DNA of 64,000 nucleotides from Isoetes taiwanensis (GCA_021234155.1 JAJEKV010000061.1:1639950-1703949); one strand, 5' to 3'. Counted from the first letter of the stretch, positions 22,250 through 35,240 are shown. The notes: generated by a model from the letters alone, not told the origin. A program made the numbers and translations.

Positions 22250-25200
22250 ACGAATGTTTGAGCCTGGGGTGGCATGTTTGAGCCTGGGGTGGCGGTTTGA
22301 TAAGTTCTCCTGGACGGATGTTGGATTTTTTTGGCCCTTATCGAACGAGGGCCCTTGAACGAAGGATTCAACGGTCGGATAGGGGAACCGAGATCCGGGA
22401 GTGTGGTCTTTAGCGTCACGGCCCCTCCGGGAGCGCCGCCAGAAAGGTCAGCCTCGAACTTTTTGGGGGCTCGCCTCTTAGGGTTCTGACTCTCTCCTCT
22501 AATGAGACGGCCTTGCAAGGTCCTCGCCTTGTTTGACTTGGGCAAGTGTGTGCGGCTTTCGGCCCCAACAACAGTCGCTTTCGGACCGCTCTAATGCAAA
22601 TACTTTGATCTAAACCTTGTCCGGAAATTTTGAAAACTGGCTCAGTATGTTGGCGATGACTTAGGAAGCCTGTGACAAAAAATCAGAATTTAATTCCGTA
22701 CTATGCATTAATTACGAATTTATGAATGTCTTGCTACTTGCAAAAGTCGCCCTTTTACTTCTAACCGCCACAACGGGAGGAGTACAGATCCAAACTCCAT
22801 TCCGTCAGTTCCCTTGCTTTGCGTTCTCAATCGCATCTTATCGGCCAAGTCCCAAGTGCAAAAGACCAAAACTTCGGCACCCAAAATGCAAACCCCTGAA
22901 CCTCGCAACTCATAGGGTTTACGTTTGGAGACTCTATCCTTGTCGATTCGACTAGGACCTTTGGCGATGTCTTGGCGTAGGGGGGTGTTGACGCCAGAGC
23001 ACGGACCCTAAAACCATCCTGGGCGGCTTGCCCGGAAAGTCCTCTCCGGAAGGCCACGGCGGCGGACGGGCAACTTCCCTCTCCGGAATCGTGGATTCGG
23101 CTCTTCCAATGGACTCGGAACGTCGACATTGCCCCCGGGAACCAAGTTTCATGGCCAAAAGACCACCCCTTCTCGAGTGGCGTCAAACTATCTCATGTCC
23201 AACACACTCGTAGTCAATTGGCCTAGGAGGTGGTCATTCGAATCCGCAACATAGGGCGTAAGTGTTTCTTTCTTTTGCAAAACCGACCGTGCAACTTGGT
23301 CTCTAGGGTAATTTCTACCTCCCGGACGATGTGGCGGTCGAATCGCCATTCGGAGCCTCTCCGCAATGTTCGAACGACAAAACACTTTGGTTTCTACACG
23401 GTCGACCGGGGAGACGCTTTCTCAAGTTTGATAAGTTCTCACGGGACGGATGTTGGATTTTTTGGACCTTATCGGAGCAGGGGCCCTTGAACGAAGGATT
23501 CAACGGTTGGGATAGGGGAACCGGAGATCCCGGAGTGTGGTCTTTAGCGTCTGGCCCCGGGAGCCCGCCAGAAAGGATGCCTCGGGGAAACTTTTGGGGC
23601 TCGCCTCACGGGTCCGGACTCTCCCCTCTAATGAGGTGGCCTTGCAAGGTCCCGGCCTTGTTTGACTTGGGCAAGTGTGCCAGCTCGGCCCCAACAACAA
23701 GCTGCCCTAACCGTTCTAATGCAAACACTTTGATCTAAACCTTGTCCGGAAATTTTGAAAAATTGTATGTTGGCGATGACTTAGGAAGCCTGCTGACAAA
23801 AATCAGAATTTAATTCCGTACTATGCATTAATTACGAATTTATGAATGTCTTGCTACTGCAAAAGCTGCCCTTTACTTCTAACTGCCACAACGGGAGGAG
23901 TACAGATCCAAACTCCATTCCGTCAGTTCCCTTGCTTCGCGTTCTCAACTGCATCTTATCAGCCAAGTCCCAAGTGCAAAGGACCAAAACTTCGGCACCC
24001 AAAAACGCAAACCCCGGGCTAGAACACGGCCTGCAACTCGTAGGGTTTACTTTTCGGAGGCTCTATCCTTGTCGGTTCGACTAGGACCTTGGGCGCCTTG
24101 TCTTGGCGTAGAGGGGGTGTTGACGCCGAGCACGGACCCTAAAACCATCCCAGCGGCTTGCCCCAAAAAGTCCTCTCCCCGAAGGCCCCCGGCGGCGGAC
24201 CAACTTCCCTCTCCCACCGTCGTGGATTCGGCTCTGCCAATGGACTCGGAACGTCGACATTGCCCTGGGGACCAAGTTTCATGGCCAAAAGACCACCCCT
24301 TCTCGAGGTAGCGTCAAACTATCTCATGTCCAACACACTCGTAGTCAATTGGCCTAGGAGGTGGTCAGTCCGAATCTCGCAACGTAGGGCGTAGTGTTTC
24401 TTTCTTTTGCAAAACCGACCATGCAACTTGGTCTCTAGGGTAATTTTGGCCTCCCGGACGATGTGGCGGGGTCGAATGCCATTCCGAGAACCTCCGCAAT
24501 GTCCGAGCGACAAAACACTTTGGTTTCTACACCGTCGACCGCAGACGCGGCGGCGGTTTGATAAGTTCTCCCGCGGACCGGATGTTGGATTTTTGGACCT
24601 TATCGGTGACAGGGCCCTTGAACGAAGGATTCAACGGCCGGATAGGGGAACCGAGATCCCGAGTGTGGTCTTTAGCGTGACGGCCCCGTGGAGCCGCCGC
24701 CAAGAAAGCCCTCGGGGAAACTTTTGGGGCTCGCCTCACGGGGTCCTGACTCTCCCCTCTAATGAGGTGGCCTTGCAAGGTCCTGGCCTTGTTTGACTTG
24801 GGCAAGTGTGCGGCTTTCGGTTGCCCAACAACGTGCTGCCTTAACCGTTCTAATGCAAACACTTTGATCTAAACCTTGTCCGAAATTTTGAAAACTGGCC
24901 TCATGTTGGCGATGACTTAGGAAGCCTGCTGACAAAAAAATCAGAATTTAATTCCGTACTATGCATTAATTACGAATTTATGAATGTCTTGCTCTTGCAA
25001 AAGCCCTTTACTTCTAACGCGCCACAACGGAGGAGTACAGATCCAAACTCCATTCCGGCTCGGTTCCCCTTGCTTCAGCGTTCTCAAATCATCTTATCAG
25101 CCAAGTCCCAAGTGCAAAGGACCAAAACTTCGGCACCCAAAACGCCAAACCACTGCTGGAACACGCAACTCATAGGGTTTACGTTTGAGAGGCTCTATCC

Positions 25201-27410
25201 TTGTCGGTCGACTAGGACCTTGCGCGTGTCTTGGCGTAGGGGGGGTGTTGGCGCTTGAGCACCGGACCCTAAAACCATCCGGAAGCGGCTTGCCCCCAAA
25301 GTCCTCTCCCACGAAGGCCACAGCGGACGGGCGGGCAACTTCCCCTCTCCGAATCGTGATTGGCTCGCCAATGGACTCGGACGTCGACATTGCCACGGGG
25401 ACCAAGTTTCATGGCCAAAAGACCACCCCTTCGAGGTAGCGTTAAACTATCTCATGTCCAACACACCGTAGTCAATTGGCCTAGGAGGTGGGCGCCGAAT
25501 CTTTATAACGTGGGCGTAAGTGTTTCTTTCTTTTGCAAAACCGGCCAGTGCAACTTGGTCTCTAGGGTAATTCGGCCTCCGGACGATGTGGCCGGTCGAA
25601 TCGCCATTCAGAGCCTCCGCAATGTCCGAACGACAAAACACTTTGGTTTCTACCGCCGATTGACCCGCGGGGCCTTAGCGGTTTGATAAGTTCTCACGGA
25701 CGGATGTTGGATTTTTTTGGACCTTATCGAGACAGGGGCCCTTGAGCGAAGGATTCAGCGGTCGGATAGGGGAACCAAGATCCCGGGAGTGTGGTCTTTA
25801 GCGTCACGGCCCCCCGGGAGCCGCCAGAAAGGCTTGCCTCGGGGAAAACTTTTGGGGCTCGCCTCACAAATCCTGGACTCTCCCCTCTAATGAGGTGGCC
25901 TTGCAAGGTCCTGGCCTTGTTTGACTTGGGCAAGTGTGCCAGCTCGGCTGCCCAACAACAGGCTGCCCGGACCGTTCTAATGCAAACACTTTGATCTAAA
26001 CCTTGTCCGGAAATTTTGAAAACTGGCCTGTATGTTGGCGATGACTTAGGAAGCCTGCTGACAAAAAATCAGAATTTAATTCCGTACTATGCATTAATTA
26101 TGAATTTATGAATGTCTTGCTACTGCAAAAGCTGCCCTTTACTTCTAAGCGCCTAACGGGAGGAGTGCGGATCCAAACTCCATTCCGCCGGTTCCTCTTG
26201 CTTCGCGTTCTCAAGCGCATCTTATCAGCCAAGTCCCAAGTGCAAAGGACCAAACTTCGGCACCCAAAACGCAAAACCACCCTCGGCAACTCATAGGGTT
26301 TTACGTTTGAAGGCTCTATCCTTGTCGATTCGACTAGGACCTTGCGTCGTGTCTTGACGTAGGGGGTGTTGGACGCCGCAGCACGTGACCCTAAAACCAT
26401 CCTGGGCGGCTTGCCCCAAAAGTCCTCTCCAGGCCACAGCGTGGACGGGCAACTTCCCCTCTCCGGAATCGTGATTTGGCTCTGCCAATGGACTCGGAAC
26501 GTCGACATTGCCCTGGGGACCAAGTTTCATGGCCAAAAGACCACCCCTTCTCGAGGTAGCGTCAAACTATCTCATGTCCAACACACTCGTAGTCAATTGG
26601 CCTAGGAGGTGGTCATCGAATCTTTAACGTGGGGCGTAAGTGTTTCTTTATTTTGCAAAAGCCCACCAGGTGCAACTTGGTCTCTAGGGTAATTTATTTT
26701 CCCGGACGATGTGGCTAAGTCGAATCGCCATTCGGAGCCTCCGCAATGTCAGAACAACAAAACACTTTGGTTTCTACGATTGGCGGCGGGGCCTTCAGCG
26801 GTTTGATAAGTTCTCCCGGATGGATATTGGATTTTTTGGACCTTATCGGGCGGGGGCCCTTGAGCGAAGGATTCAGCGGTCGGATAGGAGGAAGAGATCC
26901 CGGAGTGTGGTCTTTAGCGTCTGACCCCTCCGGGAGCTGCCAGGAAGAAAGGCCGCCTCGGGGAAACTTTTGGGGCTCGCCTCTTGGGGTTCGGACTCTC
27001 CCTCTAATGAGGCTGCCTTGCAAGGTCCCGCCTTGTTTGACTTGGGCAAGTGTGCCCATTTCGGCTTGCCTAACAACAAATTGCCTCGACCGTACTAATG
27101 CAAACACTTTGATCTAAACCTTGTCCGGAAATTTTGAAAAGCGGCATGTCGTTGGCGATGACTTAAGAAGCCTGCTGACAAAAATCAGAATTTAATTCCT
27201 TACTATGCATTAATTACGAATTTATGAATGTCTTGCTCTTGCCCAACAACAACAGTTGCCTAGGCCGTTCCAATGCTACCTATTTGATCGGAACTTTATC
27301 CGGAAATTCTAAAAATTTGCCTCAGTATCTTTGGGGATGACCTAGAAGCCAACCGACAAAAAATCAGAATTTAATTCCATACCATGCATTAATTACGAAT
27401 TTATGAAGCA
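22250..27410 (+). repeat. Tandem array, about 1.13 kb x 4.4, inside CACTA 1
   Basis: The landmark ATGAATGTCTTGCT recurs at 22722, 23842, 24980, 26108 and about 27224, giving periods of 1115-1140 bp. Copies are GC-richer than their surroundings. They differ mostly by small changes, many at CAG/CTG or CCG sites. Frames in each copy do not persist from copy to copy, so I call no gene. The last copy is partial and diverged. Confidence 0.9.
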
Positions 27411-28495
27411 TGAATGCAAAAGAACGCATAACTAAAAAAAATACGCATCGAAAAAAGGTGGAATTTTGACAAGCGGTTACAACGTGCGGTCGCGGACATG
27501 AGAAAAACATTTCACTAGGATATGCGGTGTTGGTGCATCGATGAAATAGCTCAGAGTCTTCCAGAGCTCACATCCTGCCACAAAAGTTCTCTTACGAAGG
27601 CCCTGGCGATGGACGAGCAATTTCCCCTCTCCAAAACCATGATTTGGCTCTTCCAATGGACTCAGAATATCGACATTACCTTGGGGACCAACTTTCGTGG
27701 CCAGAAGACCACCCTTGTTCTCCAAAAAGAACAAAGTACACTAAAACGTCCGGCAGAGGCGTCCGTAGCGGCGATCACGTCGCCTGCTTGGCGTCACGTC
27801 GCACAAAAGTGGCGACGCCGATGCGATCGCGGCGTGGTGCACTGGCGTGACCGGATGACTGCCCGTCCGCGGGGTGTCGAACGTCGCACCACACGTCGCA
27901 TGCGACGTGTCTGCGACGTGACGTCGCATTGACGTCGCATGGTCACATTATTTGCGACGTCACGTCGCACAGACGTCGCAAGCCCACGTCGCTAAATGTC
28001 CATTCTCTTGTTGTGTATGGTGTTTTAGAGCTGTATTTTCTATGTTTTAGAACTATGGTGTTTTGGCATTTAGAAAATACATACTGTATTTATTAGAAAA
28101 TATATAGGATAGGATATTGTATTTATTAGAAAACATTGACATACTAAAAAGGGGAAAAGGCGGGGGTTTGGAGGTTCTATTTTTTGGTCTATGTATACAT
28201 AGAAAATGCATAGGTATGGTGTGCACTTAGAAAATACATAGGATATGGTGCAACTAATAATGATTTGCACTCTATGATATTGGAGGTAGAAAACTATGTT
28301 TGTAGGCAAGTAGGTTCGCCACATTTGTTGTATGTTTCATCACATTTGAACAAAGGTATAGTATTATGATATGATGTTTGAAAGTTATTCATTTTTACCT
28401 CCTCGGGACTGTTGTGTTTTTCACTCTAAATGGCCTTAGACACATGTTTTTCATCTTGAGGAGCTTTAGACTGCGTTTTTTTATTTTGGAGGGCC

Positions 28496-29345
28496 TTCTG
28501 GTTGCATTTTTCACTTTCTGAGTGCCTTTCTCGACTCACAAACTGCGTTTTTAAGCTTTAAAAGGCGCCTTTCTCGACTCGCGAGTTGAAAAGGCCTTCG
28601 ACCACAAAACACTGCGTTTTTAAGCCTTGGATTTTTTTCGACTCGCGGTCGAAAAGGCCTCGACCCAAAAACTGCGTTTTTAAAACTTTGTTGCCTTTCA
28701 TTTCGCGAGTTGAGAAGGCCTCTGACCTAAAACGCATTTTAAGCCTTGTTTTGTCTTTCGACTCGCGGTGAGAAGGCCTGACCAACAAAACACGCATTTT
28801 TTAAGCTTTGAAACGCCTTTCGACTTTCGCGAGTTGAGAAGGCCTTCCAACCCTAAAACCTGCGTTTTTAAGCCATGAAATACATCTTTCTCGACTCCGG
28901 TCGAGAAAGGCCTCGACCCTAACACCGTTTTTAAACTTTGGTACGCCTTTCGGCTTCGCTGAGTGAAAAGACATTCCCTAAAACACGCATTTTTAGCTTT
29001 GAAGTGCCTTTCTCGACTCAGCGAGTGAAAAAGACACTTCCCTAAAACCCTGCGTTTTTGGCTTTGTTGCCTTTCTCGACTTCGCCCGTCGAAAGACTAT
29101 ATTTCTAAAACTTTGCGTTTTTAAACTTTGGTGCCTTTCGACTCGCGAGTCGAGAAAGGCCTCCCCGCCCTAAAACGTTTTTAAACTTTTGGTACCCCTT
29201 TCATTTCGCTGGTCGAAGAAGAATATCCCACCCTAAAACCCCTGCGTTTTTTAAGCTTTGGTACCTTTCTCGACTTTCATGAGTCGAAAAAGGCCTTCTC
29301 CCCTAAAACTGTGTTTTTAAACTTTGGTATCTTTCGACTTGTCAG
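28496..29345 (+). repeat. About 62-bp minisatellite with internal palindrome
   Basis: About 13 monomers of the form GCCTTTCTCGACTCGCGAGT...CCCTAAAAC.TGCGTTTTTAAGCTTTG. Each carries a CGACTCGCGAGTCG-like palindrome. Looser, shorter-spaced relatives begin near 28400. Confidence 0.85.
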
Positions 29346-30289
29346 TAGCATCACTTGGCTAACTTGATTTTGTCTTTTGCGCCCTTATCTACGACGGATA
29401 GTACATGCTTGGGAGCAATGAAAAAACAGTTCATTGAAGAAAGGTCTTGAGAAAGAGGGTGGTGACATCGATTGGACATACAAGCATCGTGGCCCATGAA
29501 GGAACTCATACAAATTTCTATCGTCGTAAGTTGCTCGCGTGACTTGGAGAGAGCTCCAAGCGCCCTTTGCACTAGGTGGTTCATGTGTGAAGAGGGTGTA
29601 ATCATTGTCTTATCCTGACCACTATGGTCTCTTCACCCACTGTAATATATATATATTGTAATGAGCCCATTTATAAATATACGAAATCTCAAAGCTAGTA
29701 TTTTTTGGTGATTAAGTAAACAATCTGTAATGAAATTCCTATGTTTCAGTTGCATTGTTCTTGTTCTAGACTCGCTATCCAAGAAAACTGGAAGAAAGCT
29801 TGGATGCACACTAACAGACAAAAATTCGAATTAAGGACCGTTTTCGGGTCGGGGTGCTCCTTTTTGTGTAAAATAACAGGGTTCCGAAAAAAAGTGGGAA
29901 TGGAATGAGTCCCACTTTAATTAAATACGACTTTAAGACTCTCTGTGTGCTTCCATTAATATACATGGATTTAACGAGTTTTGCATAACCATGACCTTGA
30001 GGTCTTAATTCTGATTTTCTAATCTTCTTAAAGGGCATCTTTAGTTCTAAGTCTTATGTTGGATAATGAGATACTTTGGAAGTTGTATAGAAATATGAAG
30101 CTTTGAATCTTATATTTAAGAATCTATGACTGAAAAATATCTTTGATATCATAATAACCAGCTAGATCTGGGACTAAGAAATTAGTTCTCGTCTAATGGT
30201 TAAGTTTGAGATCATCTTTGAGATCATCTGAGAAGTTTATCTTGCTAGAAATATTAATATTCCAGATTCCTTTCTTGTTAATGTCACCT

Positions 30290-30420
30290 CAGGGCAAAAG
30301 GATACAATTGGTGATCAGTGATAAACTGAGAGACCCAATGTACCTTTTGGCCCTTGCACATTTACCATTATCATGCTAATTGTGTATTGATTGGCTGCAG
30401 GTACGGGTTCTCTCCTCCAA
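30290..30420 (+). ncRNA. Structured intronic RNA domain (S domain), unit A
   Basis: GAGAGACCC (30328-30336) pairs with GGGTTCTC (30405-30412) with one bulge. GTACC (30340-30344) pairs with GGTAC (30400-30404). The inner hairpin is TTTACC...GCTAATTG. The same domain lies at 37800-37885, 41157-41240 and 45588-45672. Confidence 0.65.
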
Positions 30421-31199
30421 TTGTCTCTATTTTGTTTCTAGAGTGGTTGTTAACTCGAAAGAGATGGGAATATTTGGAATTAAAATTGCTGGAGTTAAGA
30501 GTTGTAAAAAGATTGACACTACAAGAGAAGGGGTCGATTAGGGTCACCTTTTGTGTCAAGTTTTGGCCTAGAATTGCAAATCAAATTTTCTTAATAACTG
30601 ACGTTATGGGTGCCACATACTGGTGACACTAATGTAGCAGTGAGAACGTCACATATATTGTCAACCGCTTTGTCACCTATAGTGGCAATACCTATGCCAC
30701 TTGTAGCGGCATAGATAGTGTCACCTATAAAGTCAATTATAACACCACGTTTAATGTCAACATTAATGGCAGTACTAGAGTCACCTATATCCTCACGTGT
30801 AGTATCATATATAATGTCATATAGTCATATATTGTATCATTTATAATTTCATATATAACGTCATTTATAATGCCAGTAGTAAAACCATTCGTAACGTTGT
30901 AATTATTGTCGTATATAATGTTACTTGTATCACCACTAATTCTACCATATATAATGCCATTAGACCATGTTAATAATGTCATTTGTTTTGTCATTTATTT
31001 TGTCAATGTTAATGCCATGTCTTTTATCATTGTTGTCAAATATATTGTCAACGTCAATGTCATGTTTATGATAATTGCTTTTGGAGATTGCCAACATATA
31101 GTGTCATTTACTAGGTCATGACTAGTGTCACTAGGTTTCCTCATTCTTGGATTTTCTCGTACCTGTTTCCTCAACTTATATCTACAATACATATGTACA

Positions 31200-33870
31200 A
31201 TCCTTTAGAAAGTAAAGTATGAAAATGAACACCAAAAAACAAGAATGTTCACCTATAATCGTTCCATTTCTTGTCAAGCCTTGACAAGACCCATCGGCTA
31301 GAGAAACCCGTGCCATAGTGGTTTTTCAAATCATAAAGGACTCTTTCTTCTTTGATATGTTCTTTCCCAGATTACATCAAAATATATTAATTTAACATAT
31401 TATGATTACATTCAAGGAAAAAACAGCCCAACATATCCACCCTGGGTTTTAACCAGGCCACAACATAGGCACCAAACACGTTCAACCAGTTATTCTAATC
31501 TTTCTTTTGGAATAAAACATATAATAGTTTCATTGATAACTTTCTTTTGTCAAGCAGCAAAATATTGCCAATGTATTTCTGACAATTTCAGCATACCCCA
31601 TACCATATGTTTCAATATCTACTGTATTATTTAATAATTCTGATAACACATGAACCTGAATATGAAAAGATCTCACCAAATAGAGACCAATATGATAGTC
31701 TTGTTCAATTTCAACAGCAGTAATATCGTCTCGAAATGCACCCGTATGCATATGAAAACAATGACAAACTCCAAGTAGAGAAAGCCTAGGTTACCTGCAC
31801 CCAAACAATACTACATTTAGCAAAATATGGTAACGTAGCAAGGGATGATAGGTAAGCATTTAGACTTTCTGGCTCTTCGCCCTTCAACTCCAGTTTATCA
31901 TGTATGTTGAGAAATAGATGATGATTAATAAGATCCCAGCCCACATAATAAGTAACCAGGCTATTTTAAACTATGTATGCAAGCTTGGAACTGCTTACTA
32001 CAGATACCTTTACACCTGAATTATTAGAAGCACATCAAGCCAAAATATGCCAAAAACCTTGTAGTATGATAGCCTCCCTTGGGCATACGGTCATTTAATG
32101 TCGATAAATGCTCCACTTTAGCAAGGTAAGGCAATCGACATAGAATATTAAGACACTTGGACTTCATTTCTTAAAAGCTCATTGCTAGCAAAAAAGCAGA
32201 TAGCTTAACTGTTGCTGGCCCATAAACTGTAGGTATTAACATAGACCAACAAGTCCATGGCAACCATTACCACAGATTAAACATAGCCCACTACAAGCAG
32301 CATTTTTATCTTTACAATTGTTTTCTTGTAGATGCATGAACCAAAAGCAAAAGGGAACAATCTAAAGAGCAAACAAATAAATACACCTAAGCTAAACTAA
32401 GGGCTAAGCCTAGCTAAAATCTAGCACAAGTGAGCCACAAAAACTTGCCAAACTGAGCAAATAGCAATCTGATAAAACAATTTAAGCAGATGCATGCAAA
32501 AGGCAAAGGCAAGCAGCCTACACAGGATAACTACGCTGCAAGGTGAACATAAAGGGCGCATGCAAGTGACATTTGTACCCTAAACGAGCAGACACCAACA
32601 TAGAGGAAGAGCAGAGCAAATCAGTCCCTATTGACCAACAACATGCTTAGCTTTCATGGGCATATCTAACCTAGCTTTTTTGCAGCAAACCTACAAGAAA
32701 AAAGCATATCTTAACATTTTTGGATATATCTCTATAGAGTAAACGATATCAGCAACATCAAAGCGTGAATATAGAGTGTGACCATCAACCCATTCACTGA
32801 ATCCCCAAATGATTAACCAGTCCATCTAAAATATGAGATCCAAACCTGAATATGAGAAGGCCCAGTTATTATTTGCTCCTAGCTCCATGCATCTCCATGA
32901 ATCTTTCTTTCCGCTTGTATCTCCATAATATGAGCAGCATTTGTGTAGCAGCAGAATGTATAGTTGAAGCCCACACTATGCTCAAGAATGGTATCAAATG
33001 CTTTGCTAAGACCATATCTCCACTAACGAGCAGGCCGCCCAAAGGAAATGTATCACCTAAGCTTCAAGGTTCATGATTTGTGCAAAGCAGAATATGAGCT
33101 CTAATCTCCACGATTTTGCAAAACGGCATGTGAACATGCGGATTCATCCGGAACCTGCTAAGGCCACTATCCTGCAAGGCGCCAAATATTTGGCTTTGGT
33201 ATCAAAGCACTTTTGAAGTCCAATAGTATTTTTTGCCTCCGGAATCCACAAAGACCAAATATCCGTAAAGCAATTGCATTCTAACCCTGCAATTTCACCA
33301 ACGTACCATGCAATTATGAACATGTATCCCATTACTTCGTAGGTGGAGTCCCATCATATTTTGGGTACCAAAATCTTTCCTTGAAAAACGCAAATAGCTT
33401 GATAATCCATTTAGAGCAATGCCATATAGCCCCATTAAAGAATTCTTATAATATATTATTTTCCCCATGACCTTGAATCTTGCATGGTGTCACCATACAA
33501 GTATTTTATATGCCTAAGACATCATGGTAGTACAACACATTAAAAACTCAAAAATTCATAGTCTATCACCCATAATCGAGTCATATTCTAAGGTTATTCC
33601 AATTGCAACAGAATGATGGACATACCTAGGCAGCCCAAGTTGCCTTGATGTTTGTTTCATGAGTAACATCATGTAGATTGTATATACTTTGGCATTGTAA
33701 CCGTTTTAAAGTCATATAAATATTTTATTTATCTATTTGCATTTGCAAGTTATGTGCAACAATACTTTTCTCTATATGAACGATGGCCAATTTCATATGT
33801 AGATAATAGTAAGTATTGATTCAAATATGTAATTCTGATGCTAAATACATGAAATCTTATGACCTTAGAT
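31200..33870 (-). mobile_element. Retroelement unit inside CACTA 2, minus strand
   Basis: Read on the minus strand it has an S domain (31774-31890) and a GGCCTGG...CCCAGGG hairpin (about 31436-31460) in the usual order. Its edges are not sharply defined. It was either captured by the CACTA element or inserted into it. An exon 1 donor may lie near 32843 (TATTCAG/GTTTGG on the minus strand), uncertain. Confidence 0.6.
31774..31890 (-). ncRNA. Structured intronic RNA domain (S domain), CACTA 2 copy
   Basis: On the minus strand GAAGGGCGAAGAGCC leads into AGAAAGTCTA (31861-31870), which pairs with TAGGCTTTCT (31779-31788) through one G-U pair. TTACCT pairs with AGGTAA. This is another independent arm sequence that keeps the same fold. 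Confidence 0.7.
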
Positions 33871-34861
33871 GTGACTATGGATTGACATAAAGCTTGACAA
33901 TAATGATGAGACAATATGTGACAATATGGGTGATATTAGTAGCAACAACTGTTATGGTATATACTATGGCCACAAACATTGACAAAAATTTTGACACTAA
34001 AGGTGCTATTATATTTGATGCTAATAACACCATCTATAATGTCATTAGTTGGCGTTGACACTAATACTGACGCTACATGTGCAACAACAGGCAACACTAT
34101 AATTGCTGCAAATAACAGCACTTATAACGTCACCAATGGTACTGACATTAATGCTGATGTTATATGTGTAACAACTCGTGGCGCTACAACTGATGCTACT
34201 AGCAACATATATAGTGTCATAACAAAAAGTGTGGCACTATTGGTGACAGGAAGAGTGACATTATTCCTGACACAAACTGTGTTACCTCTAGCGTCATCTT
34301 CGTCTAAATGTCATCAATAATGTCATAGCGTATATTTGCCAATGTTGTGGTGACGTTTTGCTGACACTAATTGGCCCATTCTCTTGTAGTGTGAAGACGT
34401 GAAGGAATATGATTTATGGCAAGAACTTGGTGAGATCTTTCTATTGGTAAATTTATATTGTAAAACGATTATATTTTTCATGATAAATAAATGAAAGAAT
34501 GATTACTATTTCAAGTAAAAGCTTAAGTACATGTTATGTATATATTACAATAAGATCTAAATTTAAGCTATATTGTGAAATGTTGATTATATTAAGGGAT
34601 AATGGAAGTAGGAGTACCTGATGTGGCCTGGCATAAAACACCAGGGTAGATATTGGGAGACATGTCCTTACTCTGAACGAGGCTTTTAAATGTTTTTTAA
34701 CATTATCTGACCGTAGTCTTTGTAAGAACGTATTCGAAGAAGAAACTGTGACATCTATTTGCTGGAGGTATTCAGCAAACACATCATTTCCGAAACCATT
34801 AAATAATGTTGATTCCTTATTTGGATTTAGCATTACTAACTGATATTATGTTCTATTACAG

Positions 34862-34921
34862 TTGAATGGTTTTGCTACCATATCTTATGGTAAATGGTCC
34901 ATAGCCTATGAAATGATATAA
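34862..34921 (+). CDS. Exon 2 of unit A: 19 codons and stop
   Basis: After the acceptor TCTATTACAG the frame reads LNGFATISYGKWSIAYEMI and stops. It is in phase 0 with the exon 1 donor. B (38456-38515) and C (42813-42872) carry the same exon. ISYGKW weakly echoes the LDDLGYG region of P1 exon 2. The reading is tentative because the exon is short. Confidence 0.4.
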   Translation: MNGFATISYGKWSIAYEMI

Positions 34922-35103
34922 TGCATTATGCTATATCTGGCTGTCCATGGTATGTATGGCCCACTGTGCTGTACGTACATATTAAGATTATAAAAAGACC
35001 TTGGTCCATAGTGCCATGGCATAGAGATTAGGGCCATTGTACCTAATACTCTAAATTTCAAAATATCACTATCTTATGCAGATTAATCTGCTTTCTTCTG
35101 GTG

Positions 35104-35192
35104 TAAGGAAGTAGGACCCCTCTTTTTATAAGGGGTGTCCTACTTTCCTTATAAAAAGTGGTGTCCTACATCCTGAGGGAGGGATTGTGGGA
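35104..35192 (+). ncRNA. 3'-terminal dual-fold RNA region, unit A
   Basis: GTAGGACCCC arm, proximal GGGGTGTCCTAC, and distal CCTTATAAAAAGTGGTGTCC with the following TAC. Both downstream arms can pair with the first. Ends CTGAGGGAGGGATTGTGGGA before the tail. Confidence 0.7.
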
Positions 35193-35240
35193 GAAGAAGA
35201 AGAAGAAGAAGAAGAAGAAGAAGAAGAAGAAGAAGAAGAA
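35193..35240 (+). repeat. (GAA)16 tail of unit A
   Basis: A perfect tract joining A to B. Confidence 0.95.

Larger units (their letters stand above)
20078..28015. mobile_element. CACTA (EnSpm-type) element 1, non-autonomous, nested
   Basis: Termini CACAACAAGA[A/G]AA...CATTTAGCGACGT are inverted at both ends (left from 20078, right ending 28015), with TAT duplicated on each side (20075-20077, 28016-28018). Subterminal regions are dense in GACGTCGC-type words (20100-20300 and 27765-27990), as is known for CACTA elements. No transposase frame is recognisable. The centre is a 1.1-kb tandem array. Confidence 0.85.
17667..29933. mobile_element. 12.3-kb TIR DNA element inserted in unit A
   Basis: Ends are 23-bp inverted repeats with one mismatch (AAGTCG[C/T]ATTTAATT... 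at 17667 and its complement ending at 29933). The flanks are TAAG/TAAG (17663-17666, 29934-29937), and units B, C and D read uninterrupted through GATCTAAGACTCTC or close variants. The superfamily is unclear: a 4-bp duplication is unusual for plant TIR elements. It contains a purine-rich minisatellite, unrecognised sequence, a nested CACTA element and a second minisatellite. No transposase is recognisable, so it is probably non-autonomous. Confidence 0.75.
30517..34391. mobile_element. CACTA element 2, non-autonomous, carrying a reversed retroelement
   Basis: Left end CACTACAAGAGAAGGGG at 30517, right end complementary to CACTACAAGAGAATGGG at 34391. TGA is duplicated on both sides (30514-30516, 34392-34394). 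Units B and C show the empty site AAGATTGAAGACG. The ends are rich in GTCAC/GTGTCA words. The middle (about 31200-33870) is retroelement sequence in the opposite orientation. No transposase is recognisable. Confidence 0.88.
15469..35240 (+). mobile_element. Retroelement unit A, split by three later insertions
   Basis: Without insertions the unit would be about 3.4 kb, matching units B and C. Order: leader from 15469, retro-insert (15521-15797), exon 1 (17208-17360), start of intron, TIR element (17667-29933), S domain (30290-30420), CACTA element (30517-34391), H hairpin (about 34620-34660), T hairpin (34753-34778), exon 2 (34862-34921), 3' fold, (GAA)16. Both large insertions lie in the intron, and the empty sites are visible in units B, C and D. 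Confidence 0.8.

Noticed and set aside
22210-27117. Many open frames of 60-141 codons in the 1.13-kb array
   Set aside because: None is kept in frame between copies, and all are explained by GC-rich repeat sequence.
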